Assembly: GCF_000498575.2 (NCBI RefSeq) | Contig: NZ_AWSQ01000001.1 | Location: forward strand, 79,153-143,152 | From: Pseudomonas taeanensis MS-3 | GTDB taxonomy: Bacteria > Pseudomonadota > Gammaproteobacteria > Pseudomonadales > Pseudomonadaceae | Direction of reading: 5' to 3' | DNA length: 64,000 nt | In this document: positions 8,957 through 18,059 of the stretch, piece by piece | Numbering within the stretch: position 1 is the stretch's first letter | Layout: every line of letters begins with the position of its first letter | Translations under genes and position numbers: made by a program | The notes under the pieces: generated by a model | Seen by the model: the letters and a program-made list of their open reading frames with translations, nothing else | Told to the model about the DNA's origin: nothing | Database searches by the model: none

Positions 8957-8980
8957 GAAGCCCGCCAAACGGCGGGCTTC
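8957..8980 (-). terminator. terminator of acyl-CoA dehydrogenase 2
   Basis: Inverted repeat GAAGCCCGCC-aaac-GGCGGGCTTC directly after the stop of the 9000-10796 gene (read on the minus strand). It separates paralogue 2 from paralogue 1, so the two have separate transcripts. Confidence 0.8.
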
Positions 8981-8999
8981 CTGGAACCGCGACCATTCG

Positions 9000-10796
9000 T
9001 CAGAGCGCGAAGTGTTCGGCCGGCAAGCCCATCATGCAGGCGCTGCCGGCCTCGGCCGCAGCCAGGTGCGCGGCGGTACGCGGCAGCAGGCGCTTGAAAT
9101 AGAACTCGCAGGTGGCCAGCTTGGCTTGGTAGAACGCCGCCTCACCGGCCCCCGCCGCCAGCTTGTCCTGCGCGACCAGTGCCATGCGCAACCAGAAGTA
9201 ACCCAGAATGACGTAGCCGGAAAACATCAGGTAGTCCACCGAAGCGGCGCCGACCTCATCTGGATTGTTCATCGCCGCCAGGCCGATCTTCTGCGTCAGC
9301 TCGCCCCATTGCTGGTTCAGCGCCGCCAGCTGGCCTACATAACCTTTGAGTTGCGAATGCTCGGCCTGCGCCTGGCAGAACTTGTGGACGATTTTACTGA
9401 AGCCTTTCAGCAGCTTGCCCTGACTCCCCAGCACCTTGCGACCAAGCAGATCGAGCGCCTGGATGCCGTTGGTGCCCTCATAGATCGGCGCAATGCGGCA
9501 GTCGCGCACCAGCTGCTCCATGCCCCACTCGCGGATGAAACCGTGACCACCGAATACCTGCATGCCATGGTTGGTCACCTCCAAGCCCGTCTCGGTCATG
9601 AAGGCTTTGCAGATCGGAGTGAGGAAGGCCAGCAGGTTTTCCGCCTCCTCGCGTTGTCCGGCGTCAGCACTCAGGTGGGCAATATCCAGCAGCTGTGCGG
9701 TGAAATAGGCCAGAGCTCGGTTGCCCTCGTTGAAAGCCTTCATGGTCAGCAGCATGCGGCGCACATCCGGGTGCACGATGATCGGGTCGGCCGGTTTGTC
9801 CGGCGCCTTGGGTCCGCTCAGGGCGCGCATCTGCAGACGCTCATTAGCGTATTTGATCGCCCCCTGAAAGCTGGTTTCGCCCAGGCACAGCCCCTGCATA
9901 CCAGTGCCCAGGCGGGCATGATTCATCATGGTGAACATGCAGTTGAGGCCCTTGTTGGCCTCGCCGATCAGAAAACCCTTGGCGTTATCGAAGTTGATCA
10001 CGCAGGTGGCCGAGGCCTTGATGCCCATCTTGTGCTCAATCGAGCCGCAGGACACGGCGTTACGCTCACCCGCCTCACCCTGCGCATCGGGCAGGAACTT
10101 CGGCACGATGAACAGGGAAATCCCCTTGGTCCCGGCCGGCGCATCGGGCAGCTTGGCCAGGACCAGGTGAACGATGTTCTCGCTCATGTCGTGCTCACCG
10201 GCCGAGATGAAGATCTTGCTGCCGGTGACGGCGTAGCTGCCATCCGCCTGGGGTACGGCGCGGGTCTTGATGATGCCCAGGTCAGTACCGCAATGCGCTT
10301 CGGTCAGGCACATGGTGCCGGTCCAGCGCCCTGCGGTCATGCGCGTCAGATAGGCCTGCTTCTGTTCTTGCGTGCCGTGAGCATGGATGGCGGACATGGC
10401 ACCATGGGTCAGGCCTGGGTACATGCCCCATGAGGTGTTGCTGGCGCCGACCATTTCGCTGATCAGCAAGCCGAGCGAGTGCGGCAGCCCCTGACCACCG
10501 TAACTCGGGTCGGCGGCCAGGCCCATCCAGCCTCCTTCGGCGTACTGGGCGAAGGCTTCCTTGAAACCCCTGGGCGTGGTCACCACGCCGTTTTCGAACT
10601 GACACTCTTCCTCGTCACCGGAACGATTCAGCGGCGCCAGCACCTGCTCACAGAATTTAGCGCCTTCCTCAAGGATCGCGCCGACCATGTCCGGCGTCGC
10701 GTCGCTGGCACCGAGGGCGGCGTAGCTGCCGTGGAAGTCGAAGACATCGTCGATCAAGAAGCGCATGTCGCGCAGGGGGGCCTTGTACTCGGGCAT
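9000..10796 (-). CDS. acyl-CoA dehydrogenase (long form), paralogue 2
   Basis: A 598-residue acyl-CoA dehydrogenase with the same architecture as its neighbours: leader MPEYKAPLRDMRFLIDDVFDF, FAD-binding motif MCLTEAHCGTDLGIIKTRA, and C-terminal GMQVFGGHGFIREWGMEQLVRDCRIAPIYEGTNGIQA. It oxidises acyl-CoA to trans-2-enoyl-CoA in beta-oxidation, with ETF as acceptor. A GGAGAACG ribosome site precedes the ATG. A terminator follows and 118 bp separate its start from the diguanylate cyclase gene stop. Substrate chain length cannot be read from the sequence. Confidence 0.92.
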   Translation of the reverse strand: MPEYKAPLRDMRFLIDDVFDFHGSYAALGASDATPDMVGAILEEGAKFCEQVLAPLNRSGDEEECQFENGVVTTPRGFKEAFAQYAEGGWMGLAADPSYGGQGLPHSLGLLISEMVGASNTSWGMYPGLTHGAMSAIHAHGTQEQKQAYLTRMTAGRWTGTMCLTEAHCGTDLGIIKTRAVPQADGSYAVTGSKIFISAGEHDMSENIVHLVLAKLPDAPAGTKGISLFIVPKFLPDAQGEAGERNAVSCGSIEHKMGIKASATCVINFDNAKGFLIGEANKGLNCMFTMMNHARLGTGMQGLCLGETSFQGAIKYANERLQMRALSGPKAPDKPADPIIVHPDVRRMLLTMKAFNEGNRALAYFTAQLLDIAHLSADAGQREEAENLLAFLTPICKAFMTETGLEVTNHGMQVFGGHGFIREWGMEQLVRDCRIAPIYEGTNGIQALDLLGRKVLGSQGKLLKGFSKIVHKFCQAQAEHSQLKGYVGQLAALNQQWGELTQKIGLAAMNNPDEVGAASVDYLMFSGYVILGYFWLRMALVAQDKLAAGAGEAAFYQAKLATCEFYFKRLLPRTAAHLAAAEAGSACMMGLPAEHFAL

Positions 10797-10914
10797 GGTC
10801 GTTCTCCATCAGCAGGCGCGCAGGGCGCGGATTAATAGCCCCACGCTACTGCTACTAGGCGCCCCAGAACAATCACAGTGCGAGCGCTGAATGCGCCGCC
10901 ATAAATGGCTCGAC

Positions 10915-12219
10915 TCAGCCGCCCGTGCCCATCAGCTTGACCGCGCCACGGTGCCGTTGGCCGTGGATACGAATGCAATTGCGCCCGGCACTCTTGGCAC
11001 CGTACAGCGCCTGGTCCGCCGCCTTGATCACCGCTTCCGGGCTGCGCTGCTCTGCCCCCCGCTCGGCCACCCCCATGCTCAGCGTCACCGCCACCTGGGT
11101 AGCGGCCGCGCTGCCGCGGCGCTGGCGACCTTGCTTGTCGTCCCGTGGACGGCTAACCGTGTCGCGCAATTGCAGGCGGTAGTCTTCAACCGCCTGCCGC
11201 ACCTGTTCCAAGTGTGGCAGGCATTCCTCAAGAGTTTTACCGGGAAACACCAGAGTGAACTCCTCGCCGCCATAACGGTAGGCCTTGCCACCGCCACCGA
11301 TCTTGCGCAGCTGGCTGGCGACCAGGCGCAACACCTGGTCGCCGGTTTCATGGCCGTGAGTATCATTGAAGCGCTTGAAGTGATCGACATCGGCCATGGC
11401 AATCACATAGCTGCGACCCAATCGCTGCAGGCGCTCGTTCAGCGCACGCCGCCCCGGCAACCCGGTCAGCTCATCACGAAAGGCCATCTGGTAAGCCTCA
11501 TGGGCGACCGCCGCCACCAGCATGAGCATGATCAGGCAGCTCATCACGTGCAGGGCGTGGGGCACGATGAAGGTATTCGGCAACATCCACAACAAACCGA
11601 ACAAGCCTACCAACTGCGCCGCATGCAAGGGCCGAGGCGCGCGCAGGTACTGCACCAGCAAGAGGATGAACGCGAGGCCAAACAACGGATAGGCAAATTG
11701 CACCAGGCTCATCCACTCGCCGTGCAAGGCTGGCCAGCGGATCACGGACAGCCACTGCAGCAGCGCCTCGGGGTAGCGCCGTTCAAGCGCCAGGGCGACG
11801 CCGCCCACTGCCAGCAATACCGCAGCACGGGCGACCAGGTCCTGCAGCAGATGGGTGCGTTCCTGCCACGCCGCGTATAGGCCGTAGAGCAGCGGCAACA
11901 ACACACTGCTGAGATGGAACACCAAGGCCGCGTCGCTGCGCACCCGGCCTTCGGCACGGTAGTGATCGAGCTGGATATCCAGAAAAAAGTAGCCGAGATA
12001 CAGCACCAGCAGCAAGAACAGCTCACGCTGACGGCCGTAGACCAGGCAGAAGGCACCGCCGAGTAACAGCAACAGTGTCGGCAGGACGTTGAACAGCGAT
12101 ATGAAAAACTCGCTCAGCTGCGGCAAACCGGCAGCCACCAGCCCCCCGCCGAGCAACAGCAGCGAAGGCAGGAAATGACTGAGGCGCACTGCAGCCAGGT
12201 GCGACAAGGCAAGCTCCAC
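10915..12219 (-). CDS. membrane-bound diguanylate cyclase (GGDEF)
   Basis: A 434-residue protein with about eight predicted membrane helices in residues 10-245, a short linker and a C-terminal GGDEF domain starting at FRDELTGLPGRRALNERL. The active-site loop is RYGGEEF, so catalysis (2 GTP to c-di-GMP) is expected. There is no RxxD inhibitory site five residues before it, so product inhibition through an I-site is not expected. The start is a GTG with weak ribosome-site support. The gene lies between two acyl-CoA dehydrogenase paralogues on the same strand. A disordered Gln/Arg-rich insert sits inside the GGDEF domain (about residues 360-380). Confidence 0.88.
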   Translation of the reverse strand: MELALSHLAAVRLSHFLPSLLLLGGGLVAAGLPQLSEFFISLFNVLPTLLLLLGGAFCLVYGRQRELFLLLVLYLGYFFLDIQLDHYRAEGRVRSDAALVFHLSSVLLPLLYGLYAAWQERTHLLQDLVARAAVLLAVGGVALALERRYPEALLQWLSVIRWPALHGEWMSLVQFAYPLFGLAFILLLVQYLRAPRPLHAAQLVGLFGLLWMLPNTFIVPHALHVMSCLIMLMLVAAVAHEAYQMAFRDELTGLPGRRALNERLQRLGRSYVIAMADVDHFKRFNDTHGHETGDQVLRLVASQLRKIGGGGKAYRYGGEEFTLVFPGKTLEECLPHLEQVRQAVEDYRLQLRDTVSRPRDDKQGRQRRGSAAATQVAVTLSMGVAERGAEQRSPEAVIKAADQALYGAKSAGRNCIRIHGQRHRGAVKLMGTGG

Positions 12220-12344
12220 GGGCGAACCCGAGACAAGACGAAGGCTGGCATTTTGCCTGTCGTCGACGCGTTACGCACGGAGCATAGCGCGTAAATCGAA
12301 GCTGAGACGGCCGGCCGTGCGCCTCACCACAACACAGCCATAAA

Positions 12345-12373
12345 AAAGCCGCGCCCCAAAGGAGCGCGGCTTT
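12345..12373 (-). terminator. terminator of acyl-CoA dehydrogenase 3
   Basis: Inverted repeat AAAGCCGCGC / GCGCGGCTTT with U-tract on the minus strand, 24 bp past the stop of the 12397-14202 gene. Confidence 0.85.
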
Positions 12374-12396
12374 CGACCCGAAAGTCGGACTGCGGC

Positions 12397-14202
12397 TTAG
12401 TAGCCCAGAGCGAAGTGCTCTTCGTCCATATCCATCAGGTTGTTGGCGCCGGACAGCATGGTTTCAACATGGCTGCGGGTGCGCGGCAGAATACGTGCGA
12501 AGTAGAAGCGCGCAGTCTGCAGCTTGGCCTTGTAGAAGGCTTCTTCGTTGGTACCCGCGGCGAGTTTCTCGGCAGCCAGGCGCGCCATGTCGGCCCAGAA
12601 GTAGGCCAGGCAGGCGTAGCCGGAGTACATCAGGAAGTCTACGGAAGCGGCACCGACTTCTTCGCGATCTTTCATCGCGGCCATGCCGACTTTCATGGTG
12701 ACCTCGCCCCACTCCTTGTTCAGTTTGGCCAACGGCTCGACGAATTCCTTGATGGCTTCGTTGCCTTCGTTGGTCTGGCAGAACTTGTGCACGATCTTGG
12801 TGAAGCCTTTGAGTGCCTCGCCCTGAGTCATGAGGATCTTGCGACCCAGCAGGTCAAGCGCCTGGATACCGGTAGTGCCTTCGTACAGCATGGAAATCCG
12901 GCTGTCGCGCACGTTCTGCTCCATGCCCCACTCGGCGATGAAGCCGTGACCGCCATAGATCTGCACACCATGGTTGGCGGCTTCGAAGCCCACTTCGGTC
13001 ATGAAGGCTTTGGCAATCGGAGTGATGAAGGCCAGCATCGCATCGGCGGCTTTCTTGTCTTCTTCGTTTTCGCTGTACTTGACGATGTCGACCTGCTTGG
13101 CAGCGAAGTACACCATCGCCCGGTTGCCTTCAGCGAACGCCTTCATGGTCAGCAACATACGACGCACGTCCGGATGCACGATGATCGGGTCGGCGGCTTT
13201 TTCAGGCGCTTTCGGGCCGGTCAGCGAACGCATCTGCAGACGCTCACGAGCGTACTTGAGACCACCCTGGAAACCGATTTCGGCGTGAGCCAGGCCTTGC
13301 AGCGCGGTACCCAGGCGAGCGGTATTCATAAAGGTGAACATGCAGTTCAAGCCTTTGTTCGCCGGGCCGATCAGATAACCGGTGGCGCTGTCGAAGTTCA
13401 TCACGCAGGTGGCGTTACCGTGAATGCCCATCTTGTGCTCGAGAGAGCCACAGGTCACACCGTTACGCTCGCCGGCATTGCCTGCGGCATCAGGCAGGAA
13501 CTTCGGCACGATGAACAGGGAGATCCCCTTGGTGCCGGCCGGTGCATCGGGCAGGCGGGCCAGCACGATGTGGACGATGTTATCGGCCATGTCGTGTTCA
13601 CCGGCGGAGATGAAAATCTTGGTACCGGAAACCTTGTAGGAACCGTCGGCTTGCGGCTCGGCCTTGGTGCGCAACATGCCCAGGTCGGTACCACAATGCG
13701 GCTCGGTCAGGCACATGGTACCGGTCCACTCGCCGGACACCAGCTTGGTCAGGTAGGCGTGCTTCTGCTCATCGGTACCGTGCTCGGCGAGGGTGTTCAT
13801 CGCGCCGTGCGACAGGCCCGGGTACATGCCCCACGACCAGTTCGCCTCACCGACCATCTCGCTCAGCACCAGGCCGAGAGACTCCGGCAGGCCTTGGCCG
13901 CCGTGGTCGACGTCATGCGACAGGCTCGGCCAGCCACCTTCGACATACTGCTGGTAAGCGTCTTTGAAACCCGTCGGGGTTTTAACGCCGGACTCGCTCC
14001 AGGTGCACCCTTCGATGTCACCGGTGCGGTTCAGCGGGGCCAGTACCTGCTCACAAAACTTGGCGCCTTCCTCGAGGATGGCGTTAACCATATCCGGGGT
14101 AGCGTCTTGGCAAGCCGGCAGGCTCTGATAATGCGCTTCGTAACCGAGCAGTTCGTCACGTACGAAACGAATATCACGCAAGGGGGCCTTGTAATCAGGC
14201 AT
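12397..14202 (-). CDS. acyl-CoA dehydrogenase (long form), paralogue 3; likely PsrA-regulated
   Basis: A 601-residue acyl-CoA dehydrogenase: leader [31 protein letters not shown] motif [19 protein letters not shown], and C-terminal [25 protein letters not shown]. It catalyses the first step of fatty acyl-CoA beta-oxidation. Its promoter region holds two overlapping PsrA-type operators, so induction by long-chain fatty acids through release of PsrA is likely. From memory, the orthologue PA0506 in P. aeruginosa is a reported PsrA target. The gene has its own terminator at 12345-12373. Confidence 0.93.
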   Translation of the reverse strand: MPDYKAPLRDIRFVRDELLGYEAHYQSLPACQDATPDMVNAILEEGAKFCEQVLAPLNRTGDIEGCTWSESGVKTPTGFKDAYQQYVEGGWPSLSHDVDHGGQGLPESLGLVLSEMVGEANWSWGMYPGLSHGAMNTLAEHGTDEQKHAYLTKLVSGEWTGTMCLTEPHCGTDLGMLRTKAEPQADGSYKVSGTKIFISAGEHDMADNIVHIVLARLPDAPAGTKGISLFIVPKFLPDAAGNAGERNGVTCGSLEHKMGIHGNATCVMNFDSATGYLIGPANKGLNCMFTFMNTARLGTALQGLAHAEIGFQGGLKYARERLQMRSLTGPKAPEKAADPIIVHPDVRRMLLTMKAFAEGNRAMVYFAAKQVDIVKYSENEEDKKAADAMLAFITPIAKAFMTEVGFEAANHGVQIYGGHGFIAEWGMEQNVRDSRISMLYEGTTGIQALDLLGRKILMTQGEALKGFTKIVHKFCQTNEGNEAIKEFVEPLAKLNKEWGEVTMKVGMAAMKDREEVGAASVDFLMYSGYACLAYFWADMARLAAEKLAAGTNEEAFYKAKLQTARFYFARILPRTRSHVETMLSGANNLMDMDEEHFALGY

Positions 14203-14307
14203 AGCGAGTAACCTCTGCGGTGGGTTCCTAGTATTCAGGTGACCGGGCTAGCGGCCGTGTTCGGGATTGCTCCCAACTGTTTGGTAACCTCTCGGCAACC
14301 GAACAAT

Positions 14308-14334
14308 CAAACATGTGTTTGAAACATACGTTTA
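14308..14334. promoter_or_regulatory. tandem PsrA-like operators upstream of acyl-CoA dehydrogenase 3
   Basis: The perfect palindrome CAAAC-ATGT-GTTTG (14308-14321) is followed, sharing one base, by GAAAC-ATAC-GTTTA (14321-14334). Both fit the PsrA consensus (G/C)AAAC-N2-4-GTTT(G/C), 106-132 bp before the start codon at 14202. PsrA is the fatty-acid-responsive TetR repressor of Pseudomonas. Confidence 0.75.
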
Positions 14335-14369
14335 CGCCTAGCCCTTGTCAAGCACCCGCACTCTTCTCA

Positions 14370-15110
14370 CTACGCAACGAAATCAATCTGAGGCCCGGAT
14401 TCTGGCGCGCCAGCCACCCGTCGGTAGATATTCAGGTCGGCCGCAGGAGGCAGAGGTTGCAGGTTTGAGCTCTTCGCCGAGCCCTCTTGCTCCTGCGGTT
14501 CGGTTTTCGTTTGCCCTGAGCGCGCCGCATCGCCTTCGCGACTCTGCTGCTCGGCCAGTTCGACTCGTGCCTGGGCCATCTGCGCCTGGGCTTGCGCCGC
14601 TACACTGCGATCCTGGGCAGACGGTTCGGCCGGCGCCAACGCTGCTCGCACGACCACCTCCATCTTGCTCAAGGTGGCTTGCGGGTCGTTCGACACGGCG
14701 CCGGTATCGATGCTGACCTCGCCGCCCACCGCATAACGCTGACCATCTGGACCACGGCTATAGGTGTAGCTCGGCGCCCCGGCATGACTGCCACCCACAG
14801 CGGCATGCGCCTGTTCATGAGCGCGCACCTCCCGATCACGGCTAGCCAGTTCGGCGATTTCCAGTTGCTCGCTACGCTCTTGCGCAGGACTCTGTTCGTT
14901 CTTGCGGGACGGTTGATCGGCTGACTTATCCGCTTCTTCGCGAGCAGAAGGCGATTGCTGACCATCCAGCGAGGACGGCGGGGTTGCCGGCGCCTGGGTG
15001 GCGCGGGTCAAGTCCTGCGAGACGTCGGGCGAGGCGTTAGCGGACACCGGCTGCTGCGGCCGTGCCACCCCGGCGGGTAGAGGATATGAGGACGTACCAC
15101 CTATCTGCAT
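14370..15110 (-). CDS. SprA-related putative metalloprotease-like protein
   Basis: A 246-residue protein. The N-terminal half (1-90) is low-complexity Pro/Ser/Gln-rich sequence. The conserved core reads LASRDREVRAHEQAHAAVGGSHAGAPSYTYSRGPDGQRYAVGGEVSIDTG (about residues 87-136). HEQAH has the HExxH pattern of zinc proteases, and the core matches the SprA/catalase-related family. The C-terminal part is Ala/Gln-rich and likely helical. AAGGAAGG precedes the start. It has no signal peptide. Its neighbour at 15334 looks like a flagellar-rod-derived protein, so a link to flagella or secretion is conceivable but unproven. Confidence 0.75.
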   Translation of the reverse strand: MQIGGTSSYPLPAGVARPQQPVSANASPDVSQDLTRATQAPATPPSSLDGQQSPSAREEADKSADQPSRKNEQSPAQERSEQLEIAELASRDREVRAHEQAHAAVGGSHAGAPSYTYSRGPDGQRYAVGGEVSIDTGAVSNDPQATLSKMEVVVRAALAPAEPSAQDRSVAAQAQAQMAQARVELAEQQSREGDAARSGQTKTEPQEQEGSAKSSNLQPLPPAADLNIYRRVAGAPESGPQIDFVA

Positions 15111-15333
15111 AGAGTCCTTCCTTGCTCAAGGTGCGCTGGATCTTTCCGTCGTAGGGACGAGCCCGCGGAACCAACTGCGGGGATCTGCGACATCTGGCCA
15201 TGCAGCGTTGCAATATAGCGCTGCTGGTCACCTGATTGCATTGCGTCGCGCCCTAAAGCCCAGGTCGATCAGGGCCTACCCGGAGAGCACGGCAACGCCC
15301 GAAACATTACTCGCTACCGGCTCGAACGGGCTG

Positions 15334-15633
15334 TTACGCAGTGGTGTCGATCAAGGTCCCGAGCACTTCGTCTGCGGTTTTCACGACCTTCGCACCGGCC
15401 TGAGCTTCGTTCTGGCCGACGCGTAGCGCCACCAGGCTTTCCGTTAGATCCGGCCGACTCTCGGCGGGCACCTCGGCGGAGGGATTGACTTGATTCGGCC
15501 GCGCGGATTGCGCCGCCTGTGGTGGCGCAGTGAAGGCATTACTGGCGATGTCGCTGGCAGCCTGCTCGACACGGCGCTGACCGGACTGAATGGTGCTGAC
15601 ACCCGAGCTGAAGGCGCTACCGGAGATTTCCAT
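15334..15633 (-). CDS. small protein with flagellar rod/hook-like termini
   Basis: A 99-residue protein starting MEISGSAFSSGVSTIQSGQRRVEQAASDIASNAF and ending LVALRVGQNEAQAGAKVVKTADEVLGTLIDTTA. The two ends resemble the paired N- and C-terminal helices of flagellar rod/hook proteins (FlgB/C/F/G/K), especially the KV-x-TADE-x-L pattern, with the central domain reduced to a short Pro/Ala-rich linker. GGGAG with a 7-nt spacer supports the ATG at 15633. It lies between bioD and the SprA-like gene, away from any visible flagellar operon. Function unknown. Confidence 0.7.
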   Translation of the reverse strand: MEISGSAFSSGVSTIQSGQRRVEQAASDIASNAFTAPPQAAQSARPNQVNPSAEVPAESRPDLTESLVALRVGQNEAQAGAKVVKTADEVLGTLIDTTA

Positions 15634-15729
15634 GCACAAACTCCCGCAGTGGAAGGACAGTATTGCGTTGTATTGAAGCAGAAAAACCGCAGAACACGTA
15701 CGGGAAAAAGGCTATGGCAAAAGGCCTGC

Positions 15730-16419
15730 TTATAGCTCGGGTACCAATAGGCTCAGGTCCAGATGCGCCGCTACTGCCGCTGGCGTGGCTGTATCCAGGC
15801 GCGGCACCCGCCCCAGACAGGGTGCTGGCAGCCGTTCGGCAAGGGTCGCGAGGTTCTCCTCCAGGCGCGAGGTCTGCGGGTCGACCACATTGGCCACCCA
15901 GCCCGCCAGCTCCAGACCATCGCGGGCAATTGCCTCGGCACTCAGTACGGCTTGGTTGATGCAGCCCAGGCGCACACCGACCACCAGAATCACTGGCAAG
16001 CGCAGGCTGATCACCAGATCGGACAAGTTAGCCTGGCCAGCCAAAGGGACGCGCCAGCCTCCCGCACCCTCGACCAGAGTGAAGTCGGCGCCCTTGTCCA
16101 GAATGTGCTGCACAGGGCCACACAACGCAGCCACATCCAGCAGCACACCGGCTTCACGCGCCGCCAGATGCGGGGCGATGGCCGGCGCGAACGCCAGCGG
16201 ATTGACCTCGGCATAGTCCAACGCCAGGGTGCATTCGCCGAGCAGAGCCAGGGCGTCGTCATTGCGTAAGCCGTCAGGCGTCGGCAGGCAGCCGGAGGCC
16301 ACCGGTTTAGACGCGGCGGTGGACAGGCCGGCCATTCGCGCCGCGTACAGCAGGCCGGCGGCGATGGTGGTCTTGCCGATTTCGGTGTCGGTGCCGGTGA
16401 CGAAGTAGGCCTGGGTCAT
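15730..16419 (-). CDS. bioD: dethiobiotin synthase
   Basis: A 229-residue ATP-dependent carboxylase that closes the ureido ring of dethiobiotin from DAPA and CO2. The P-loop GTDTEIGKT lies at residues 9-17, and KPVASG in the next loop is the DAPA/Mg site. GGGAGG before ATG 16419 supports this start over a GTG six codons earlier. It is the last gene of the bioB-F-H-C-D cluster and is separated from bioC by 100 bp. Confidence 0.94.
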   Translation of the reverse strand: MTQAYFVTGTDTEIGKTTIAAGLLYAARMAGLSTAASKPVASGCLPTPDGLRNDDALALLGECTLALDYAEVNPLAFAPAIAPHLAAREAGVLLDVAALCGPVQHILDKGADFTLVEGAGGWRVPLAGQANLSDLVISLRLPVILVVGVRLGCINQAVLSAEAIARDGLELAGWVANVVDPQTSRLEENLATLAERLPAPCLGRVPRLDTATPAAVAAHLDLSLLVPEL

Positions 16420-16519
16420 ATCAATCCTCCCTCGCACTGGGGTTGTCTATCGGCCGCGTTGCGGGTCTTGCCGACTCGCTGGCGAAAACCGGGGGGTGCC
16501 AGTGACGAAAAGGCGGCAG

Positions 16520-17335
16520 TCATGCCCGAGGCTCCTTGCGCAGTACGCCGTAGACCACCTGATAGGTCGCCGGCAGGCCCTGCGGTTGACGGCAGCGTTC
16601 GTAGGCTTCGAGCAAGGCGCGCATCCGCGCACGCCCTGTCAAACCGCCGGGGCGACCAGGATTGAGGTTATGTGCACCGAGGGCCTTGAGTTCGTGGGTG
16701 AGGCCGCGCAGATCGGGGAAATGCATGACCTCCACCCGGGTATCCAGGCTGAGGAGCTGCAAGGCACTGGCGGCGCAGTGGTCCTGGTAGTCGGCGAAAC
16801 GGCGGAAGCGGTTGACGTGGACGAAGCCATCCACCGCCTGCCAGCTATCGCGCAGCTCCTGCAGGGTGCCGACGCACAGGCTGCTGAACGCCAGCACGCC
16901 ACCCGGACGCAGCACCCGATGCGCCTCGCTCAGCACCGCCTGGAAATCCGCGCACCATTGCAGCGCGAGGCTGGAAAACAGCAGATCGCAGGACGCGCCC
17001 TGCAACGGCAGACGCTCGGCATCGCCGGCAATGAACTGCTGCGCCCCGCCCAGTGGTCGCGCGTGGCGTAGCATGCCCTCGGCAATATCCAGGGCCAGAC
17101 CGTCGGAAGCGCTGAAGCGTTCGGCCAAGGCCCGACTGAAATGCCCGGTGCCACAACCCAAGTCGAGCCAGCGTTGCGGGCTGAACTGTGCCGGCAAGCG
17201 CGTCAGCAACTCGCTGCCGACCTTGCGCTGCAGCGCCGCGACGCTGTCGTAACTATCTGCTGCACGGGAAAACGAGGCGGCGACCTGACGCTTGTCCGGC
17301 AGACCGCCGAGCGGGTTCTGCATCAACTCAGTCAT
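16520..17335 (-). CDS. bioC: malonyl-ACP O-methyltransferase BioC
   Basis: A 271-residue SAM-dependent methyltransferase beginning [30 protein letters not shown], the BioC-type leader. Motif I is [14 protein letters not shown] and a conserved [15 protein letters not shown] segment ([14 protein letters not shown]) follows. BioC methylates malonyl-ACP/CoA to disguise it as a primer for pimelate synthesis. Its start lies 8 bp inside the 3' end of bioH, so the two are translationally coupled. The open frame extends upstream, but that part is the shadow of bioH. Confidence 0.94.
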   Translation of the reverse strand: MTELMQNPLGGLPDKRQVAASFSRAADSYDSVAALQRKVGSELLTRLPAQFSPQRWLDLGCGTGHFSRALAERFSASDGLALDIAEGMLRHARPLGGAQQFIAGDAERLPLQGASCDLLFSSLALQWCADFQAVLSEAHRVLRPGGVLAFSSLCVGTLQELRDSWQAVDGFVHVNRFRRFADYQDHCAASALQLLSLDTRVEVMHFPDLRGLTHELKALGAHNLNPGRPGGLTGRARMRALLEAYERCRQPQGLPATYQVVYGVLRKEPRA

Positions 17336-18059
17336 CGCCGACCTCATGCAGGAACGCCTGGATCGCCGCGGCCACCTCGTGCGGTCGCTCCAGCACGAAG
17401 GCATGACTGGCCGTGTCAATCAGGCCTATTTCGACATCCGGCAGCAGTGCCAACAGCGCCGCTGCCGCGTCTGCGGGAACCAAGCCATCGAGACCGGCGA
17501 ACAGATGCAGTTGCGGACCGGCAAAACTCTGCAGCGCCGCACGGGTATCCAGCGCGGCCAGCACATCCAGGCCCGCCAGCAGGCTTTCGGGCGCTACCTG
17601 TGGCGCCGCGCCCAGCAGCAAACGCGACAGGCCACGGGGGTCGGCCGCGCCCTGACTGCAGAGCAAGGCGAAACGCTTCAAGGTGACCGCCGCATCCGCA
17701 GCGCAGCCCTGGCGGAAGGCGGCGAAGGTCTCCGCTGGCATCGCACTGGGCCATGCCGAGCCGGCGACGAAACGCGGATTGCTGGCCAGGGTCAGCAGGC
17801 CGGGGCAACGCTCGCCACGCCGGCCGCCCAGTTCGGCGGCGAGCATGCCGCCCAGCGACCAGCCTCCCAACCAGGCATCTTGCGGCAAGCTGTCGTCCAG
17901 TTCGTCGAGCCACTCGGCGGGGTCGCGGCTGCTCAGCGTCGGCAAGGGTTCGACCTGCACCCGCAGGCGCTCATCCAACCCGCGCAAGGCATCGGCCAAG
18001 GGCTCCAGCGGCGCTGTGCCCAGGCCCCAGCCCGGCAGCAGAATCAATCGATCACGCAT
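17328..18059 (-). CDS. bioH: pimeloyl-ACP methyl ester carboxylesterase BioH
   Basis: A 243-residue alpha/beta hydrolase. The strand-turn LPGWGLG lies at 8-14 and the nucleophile elbow GWSLGG at 66-71 (Ser68). C-terminal [13 protein letters not shown] holds the catalytic His. BioH removes the methyl group from pimeloyl-ACP methyl ester, ending BioC-initiated pimelate synthesis. It overlaps bioF upstream by 8 bp and bioC downstream by 8 bp. Confidence 0.93.
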   Translation of the reverse strand: MRDRLILLPGWGLGTAPLEPLADALRGLDERLRVQVEPLPTLSSRDPAEWLDELDDSLPQDAWLGGWSLGGMLAAELGGRRGERCPGLLTLASNPRFVAGSAWPSAMPAETFAAFRQGCAADAAVTLKRFALLCSQGAADPRGLSRLLLGAAPQVAPESLLAGLDVLAALDTRAALQSFAGPQLHLFAGLDGLVPADAAAALLALLPDVEIGLIDTASHAFVLERPHEVAAAIQAFLHEVGDD

